NCBI GenBank assembly: GCA_947478965.1
Contig: CANJXW010000018.1
Location: 1 to 7,763, forward strand
DNA length: 7,763 bases
Source: Candidatus Nanopelagicaceae bacterium
GTDB lineage: Bacteria > Actinomycetota > Actinomycetes > Nanopelagicales > Nanopelagicaceae
Reading direction: 5' to 3'
The translations under genes and the position numbers were made by a program. The first letter of the stretch is position 1; every line of letters begins with the position of its first letter. Shown here piece after piece: positions 4,470-7,763 of the stretch. Under the pieces are notes generated by a model, which saw only the letters and a program-made list of their open reading frames with translations, had not been told where the DNA came from and did no database searches.

Positions 4470-7360
4470 ATCATTGCGCACTTGTTATCAAAGGCTTTGC
4501 AGAGGCGATTGACCTTTGTTCCGAGGCCGACTGTTTTAATTGTGAGGTTAGGCCAGTTCTTCTTAACCCAGACTCCAACTTCTGCTGCACGCTTCTTCGT
4601 TAATCTATCGTTGAGCGCCTTTGATCCTTGCTTAGATGCATAACCATAAATGATCACGCTCTTAGCTGTCTGAAGTTTCCATGATTTGAGGATCTTGACG
4701 CTCTTTACTGAAAGTGTATTTGAATTGATCTTAAATGAAACTGGTTGAGCCGCGCCCTTTTGGAGAATACATGGCTTCTCGAAAGTTCCAAGACAGGTGA
4801 TACCAACAATGCCAATCTCTTTTTCAAGTGTCTTCAGCGCTAGGTATTCAAACTGTTGTGCCGTGAGCTCGGGAGCAAGTCCGTTACTGAGTTTGATATC
4901 GACCTTACCGATCTCATGACCAGGTGCTAAGAATTTCACAGTGGTCTTTGTTTGCTTCCATGAGTTATTAGGAAGGAGCAAGCCATCGACTGTGATGGAT
5001 GTGATCACATGATTGAACTCACCTGTAATAGTGATTTCATCATTGGCAAAGCCACTGACAGGTGAGATGGAAATAATCTTGTCAATTAACGTTATCTCTG
5101 GTTCTGTTTGAGCGATCTTGTTCCACTGGGCATGGAGAGCCAATGATGTACTTGCAGTTAAGGCTAAAGATTGGCCTTCTGTGTATGACAGCGCAGCATC
5201 ATCTTTCCAACCAGTGAAGGTGTAACCCGTTCGGGTAAATGTGTTGGTGGAGAGTTTTGCCACTGAACCAATGCCTGTTTGTCCTGCCATAGTTCCTGTT
5301 CCGCCATTTGCCTCATAAGAGATTGCAAAGGGAAAGGAGACAACGAGTGAAATTGCGATGTCCACTGTTGCAGTTGCGCTCGATTTACCGTCAGTTGCTG
5401 TGACCGTATAGGTGCTCACTGCCTTTGCCGCTGTTGCCGTTCCCGAAATTGCTCCGGTCGTGGCGTTCATAATTAATCCAGCAGGTAAAGCTGGAGCAAT
5501 GGAGTAGGTGACAGGACTGGCAAAATTCACAGCCGTATATCCAAGTGTGGATGTCATCGGCGTATTGGTAATTGCGCTAATTGTTGTTGATGCCGGTGCA
5601 ATCGCTGGAACTTTTGATTCGAGCCATTGCGCATGCATGATCAATGTCTTGGCTGCCGTCAAAGTAATTGTTTGCGTATCAACATATGCAGTAGAAGAAT
5701 CATCTTTCCACCCTGTGAAACTGAAACCAGTCCGAGTAAAGGTGTTAGCCGAAAGTTTTACTGATGTGCCTAGGCCGCTTTGTGCCGACATTGTCCCGAT
5801 GCCACCGTTTGAATCGTATGAGACATTGTAAGTAAAGAGAGTTGCGCCGGTAATAGTTACTGCGAGCTGAGCCGTTGCTGATTCAGTGAAAGCTGTACCC
5901 GTAACCGTATGAGTTGATGTACCTGGTGCTGTAGCTGTTCCAGAAATTACTCCTGTGACAGCGTTGAGTACTAATCCTGATGGAAGTGCAGGCGCGATGG
6001 CGTATCGAACATCTGCCGGATCAAGGAAGTTCCTCGATGTATATCCAGCTGTGGTTGTAATTGCTACACCAGTGGAACCAGTGATCGAGCTTGTAGCAGG
6101 TGCAATTGTTGGAGTACCTCGATTGATTGTAAGAACAGCAGTATCAGTTGCCACCACGTTATACATGGCAACGTTGGCGCTGGCGCAAGAGATAGGTAGC
6201 GTAGATGGGAATGGTGCGTAATTCGTTGCAGATGTATAAGTACTAGAGCAAACTGGCTGGGAATATGTCAATTGGCTGGCTGGGATTTCGATTGTTTTTG
6301 CAGCGTCTTTATAGAATTTAAATGTGTATGTTGCCGCTTCGCCTGCTTTAACAGTTGAATTAGCAGGAACGATATAAACAGTTGGTGAATTCGTTGTCAC
6401 CTTTGGCGCAATTTGCAAGCCCCAAATTGCGTGGTAATCATTGGCGCCACCAGTAGATGCTGAGAAACCAAACTTCATCGTCTCAGCTGCTTTATATTCA
6501 TTTGGTTGATCTACAGTAAGTGAGATCGGCGCGGTATTTACATCTTGGGCAAGAGAGCCTGATTTCCACATGTAGACGCGGATCTTTGGATTTGCGTCAG
6601 TCGATGGATCAACGAGAATGCGAACAGGGCGTGCAGCGCTCAGGCGCGTATCACTGCTTGTTCCAAAATAATCTGCACCGATTGAACCAGCGTTACCACC
6701 TGGCAAGACGCAGAAACCGAGTGAGCCATCTTTTGCAACGCTGATATCAGGTCCGCGAATTGCAAGTGCTTTTGGTGTTACGAGTGGATCAGGACAAGCT
6801 GAATCGTATGAGCCCGAGACGTTTAACCAATTGCCAAAGCTATCGAAACCGATTCCAAAGAGCGCTCCCGGAAGTCCTTTATATCCAAGGCCACCACCTG
6901 CTGTTCCTGTTGTGATGTCATTGGTGTTTCCATTCTTAACAAAGAATGAAATTCCATCTGCGCCATTTCCGCCATATTGCGATTGGAAGAAGGAGATATC
7001 TAGCCCACCCGCAGTTGAAAGAGGCGAGTTGTATAACATTGTCGCAGTTTGGCCAGCACCGTTCGTAGTCAGAATCAGCGCACCACTTCCATCGGCTTCG
7101 GTGCTTGTCGCACAGCCTGCAAGTGTTGTGCTGTTGGCCAGAGAAATTGGTGTTGCTGAGCTACCAAGTGAAGTCAAACATGGGTGAATTCCAGTACCGC
7201 CAGTAGAAGACGCAACCCAATTATCTTTGCTATTGAGCGTTGCAGTATTGAAATTTTCCGTAAGCGTTCCGGGGGCAGCTCCTGCCGGGATCGGTGCGAC
7301 GATGGCCCCAAAGAGGGATGCGAGAAGTAATAAGACAGTAATTCGGGCAGTGGCTCTCAT
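4445..7360 (-). CDS. Large secreted multidomain protein: L-type-lectin-like domain, tandem He_PIG/InlB-B repeats, IPT/TIG-like and OmpA-like C-terminus
   Basis: The product is 971 residues. A signal peptide (basic MRATAR, hydrophobic core, AGA cleavage after about A28) directs export. Residues about 31-320 resemble L-type lectins: ADGISFFV (D135), GGGLGYKG, and FDSFGN (D173, N177), which correspond to sugar- and calcium-binding positions. Residues about 321-414 look MBG-like. Residues 416-579 and 584-746 are two copies of a unit made of a He_PIG Ig-like domain (YAIAPALPSGLVLNAVTGVISGT) and an InlB B-repeat (YDSNGG...FTRTGFSFTGWKDD...HAQW). Residues about 760-840 resemble IPT/TIG. Residues about 875-970 are OmpA-like (YGYASKQGSKALNDRLTKKRAAEV, R924), but the usual TD pair is AS (908-909). 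The ten cysteines occur as five close pairs, consistent with disulfides. The start is supported by the signal peptide and AGGAGA 6 nt upstream. A cell-surface adhesin or glycan binder is inferred; there is no sortase signal, lipobox or transmembrane anchor. Confidence 0.88.
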   Translation of the reverse strand: MRATARITVLLLLASLFGAIVAPIPAGAAPGTLTENFNTATLNSKDNWVASSTGGTGIHPCLTSLGSSATPISLANSTTLAGCATSTEADGSGALILTTNGAGQTATMLYNSPLSTAGGLDISFFQSQYGGNGADGISFFVKNGNTNDITTGTAGGGLGYKGLPGALFGIGFDSFGNWLNVSGSYDSACPDPLVTPKALAIRGPDISVAKDGSLGFCVLPGGNAGSIGADYFGTSSDTRLSAARPVRILVDPSTDANPKIRVYMWKSGSLAQDVNTAPISLTVDQPNEYKAAETMKFGFSASTGGANDYHAIWGLQIAPKVTTNSPTVYIVPANSTVKAGEAATYTFKFYKDAAKTIEIPASQLTYSQPVCSSTYTSATNYAPFPSTLPISCASANVAMYNVVATDTAVLTINRGTPTIAPATSSITGSTGVAITTTAGYTSRNFLDPADVRYAIAPALPSGLVLNAVTGVISGTATAPGTSTHTVTGTAFTESATAQLAVTITGATLFTYNVSYDSNGGIGTMSAQSGLGTSVKLSANTFTRTGFSFTGWKDDSSTAYVDTQTITLTAAKTLIMHAQWLESKVPAIAPASTTISAITNTPMTSTLGYTAVNFASPVTYSIAPALPAGLIMNATTGAISGTATAAKAVSTYTVTATDGKSSATATVDIAISLVVSFPFAISYEANGGTGTMAGQTGIGSVAKLSTNTFTRTGYTFTGWKDDAALSYTEGQSLALTASTSLALHAQWNKIAQTEPEITLIDKIISISPVSGFANDEITITGEFNHVITSITVDGLLLPNNSWKQTKTTVKFLAPGHEIGKVDIKLSNGLAPELTAQQFEYLALKTLEKEIGIVGITCLGTFEKPCILQKGAAQPVSFKINSNTLSVKSVKILKSWKLQTAKSVIIYGYASKQGSKALNDRLTKKRAAEVGVWVKKNWPNLTIKTVGLGTKVNRLCKAFDNKCAMIKIVSLKK
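5123..5611 (-). repeat. Internal tandem unit, copy 2 (He_PIG + InlB B-repeat)
   Basis: This encodes residues 584-746 of the lectin/OmpA protein, from VPAIAPASTTISA to LALHAQW. It aligns along its length with copy 1, sharing SIAPALPAGLIMNATTGAISGT-type and TNTFTRTGYTFTGWKDD-type segments. The DNA copies have diverged at many positions, so the duplication is not recent. Confidence 0.8.
5624..6115 (-). repeat. Internal tandem unit, copy 1 (He_PIG + InlB B-repeat)
   Basis: This encodes residues 416-579, from PTIAPATSSITGS to LIMHAQW. It is the first of two adjacent units of about 165 residues. The repeated pairing of an Ig-like domain with an InlB B-repeat (beta-grasp, Flg_new) is a typical stalk arrangement in surface proteins. 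Confidence 0.8.
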
Positions 7361-7512
7361 GGATGCTCTCCTATTGCTTCACGGAACGATTTTGGGAGCC
7401 TACATGAGCAAGAAGGCGTGTAACTCGCTTATCATTACAATTTGGTGAATATTCCGTTAATCCCATCTTCTCATCACCAAGAAGTCCAATTAGGTTGGTT
7501 TATCCTTACCTC
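7361..7512. promoter_or_regulatory. Divergent promoter region between the secreted protein and the DUF4287 gene
   Basis: The two start codons face away from each other across 152 bp, so both promoters must lie here. Visible elements are the - strand Shine-Dalgarno AGGAGA (complement of 7367-7372), a 7-bp inverted repeat TTGGTGA (7442-7448) with TCACCAA (7474-7480), and the 8-bp palindrome GAATATTC (7447-7454), which overlaps the left arm. A clear -35/-10 pair for the - strand gene was not found. Confidence 0.5.
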
Positions 7513-7513
7513 A
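7501..7513 (+). promoter_or_regulatory. Candidate -10 element for a leaderless DUF4287 mRNA
   Basis: TATCCT (7501-7506) lies 6 bases before the ATG at 7513, so transcription would be expected to begin at or near the A of the start codon. No good Shine-Dalgarno sequence precedes this ATG and no convincing -35 match is seen, so this is weak pattern evidence for a leaderless transcript. Confidence 0.3.
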
Positions 7514-7763
7514 TGGTTACAAAAGATCCTTCTCGTGAATCATTTTTTCCAGCGATTGAGAAGAAATACGAACAGCCAATGTCATATTGGTTTGGCGTGA
7601 TGTCAGAGATTTCAGATTGCAAATATCCAGAGCAGATCGCTTATCTACGCGAGAACTATGGATTTAGTCAGGCGCATGCCAACGCTCTAGTGATGTTTTC
7701 GCGTGGGTCAAAATCTGCAAAGCGCTTTAATACTGTGACGGAATATTACAAAACCATTGATCC
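7513..7763 (+). CDS. DUF4287-domain protein (3' end outside window)
   Basis: The frame is open from ATG 7513 to the window edge: 83 complete codons plus two bases. The sequence contains FFPAIEKKYEQPMSYWFGVMSE (about 11-32), then YPEQIAYLRENYGFSQAHANALVMFSRG (about 38-65). This matches the DUF4287 pattern of an N-terminal 'ffpaIekryGkp..yW' helix and a C-terminal 'HANALV' helix. It has no signal peptide, so a cytoplasmic location is likely. Function is unknown; in other bacteria DUF4287 can be free-standing or fused to DUF5655, and the missing 3' part decides which applies here. It is divergent from the secreted-protein gene and shares its 152-bp upstream region. Confidence 0.85.
   Translation, partial: MVTKDPSRESFFPAIEKKYEQPMSYWFGVMSEISDCKYPEQIAYLRENYGFSQAHANALVMFSRGSKSAKRFNTVTEYYKTID

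Noticed and set aside
5508..5831. + strand ORF of 107 codons (and others at 5955-6221, 6520-6744, 6831-7187) opposite the secreted-protein gene
   Set aside because: They are complementary to a long frame with signal peptide and clear repeats; they have no convincing RBS or domain.

Overview
This window looks like a piece of an actinobacterial chromosome of moderate G+C (roughly half by eye, not computed). The main argument is gene content and order. A DUF2342/Zincin_2 metalloprotease end, a YgjP-like M48-type metallopeptidase, a small DUF5679 zinc-ribbon protein, an E1/ThiF-like protein with a PqqD-like N-terminus and an AarF/ABC1/UbiB-type kinase follow one another on the + strand. From memory this is the neighbourhood seen around Rv3195-Rv3197 in Mycobacterium tuberculosis and in many other actinobacteria. 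The moderate G+C would fit a small-genome freshwater actinobacterium (Nanopelagicales-like), but that placement is inference.

Layout: 1-381 is the C-terminal end of the Zincin_2 protein. 382-793 is a 412-bp gap without a convincing gene; it holds a 16-bp tandem repeat across the preceding stop codon, a nested hairpin (438-511), a few tiny unsupported ORFs and a group of competing inverted repeats (692-754). 794-1399 is the metallopeptidase, possibly translated from a leaderless mRNA. 1493-1657 is the 54-residue DUF5679 protein with a strong ribosome binding site, closed by a very strong intrinsic terminator (1676-1723). 1813-2997 is the E1-like protein, and 3057-4424 is the AarF-family kinase, probably cotranscribed with it. 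The kinase start region can fold so that the Shine-Dalgarno sequence lies in a loop and the ATG lies in the stem.

The + strand block converges, with 20 bp between stop codons, on a 971-residue secreted protein on the - strand (4445-7360). This protein has a signal peptide, an L-type-lectin-like domain, an MBG-like segment, two tandem copies of a He_PIG plus InlB-B-repeat unit, an IPT/TIG-like domain and an OmpA-like C-terminus. Its own promoter must lie in the 152-bp divergent gap (7361-7512), shared with a DUF4287 protein that runs off the right edge.

The block most worth attention is the conserved set of proteins of poorly known function: two metalloproteases, a zinc ribbon, an E1-like protein with a possible peptide-binding domain but no YcaO partner in view, and an atypical kinase. 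The lectin/OmpA surface protein looks like an accessory cell-envelope adhesin and is unlikely to be functionally tied to that block.
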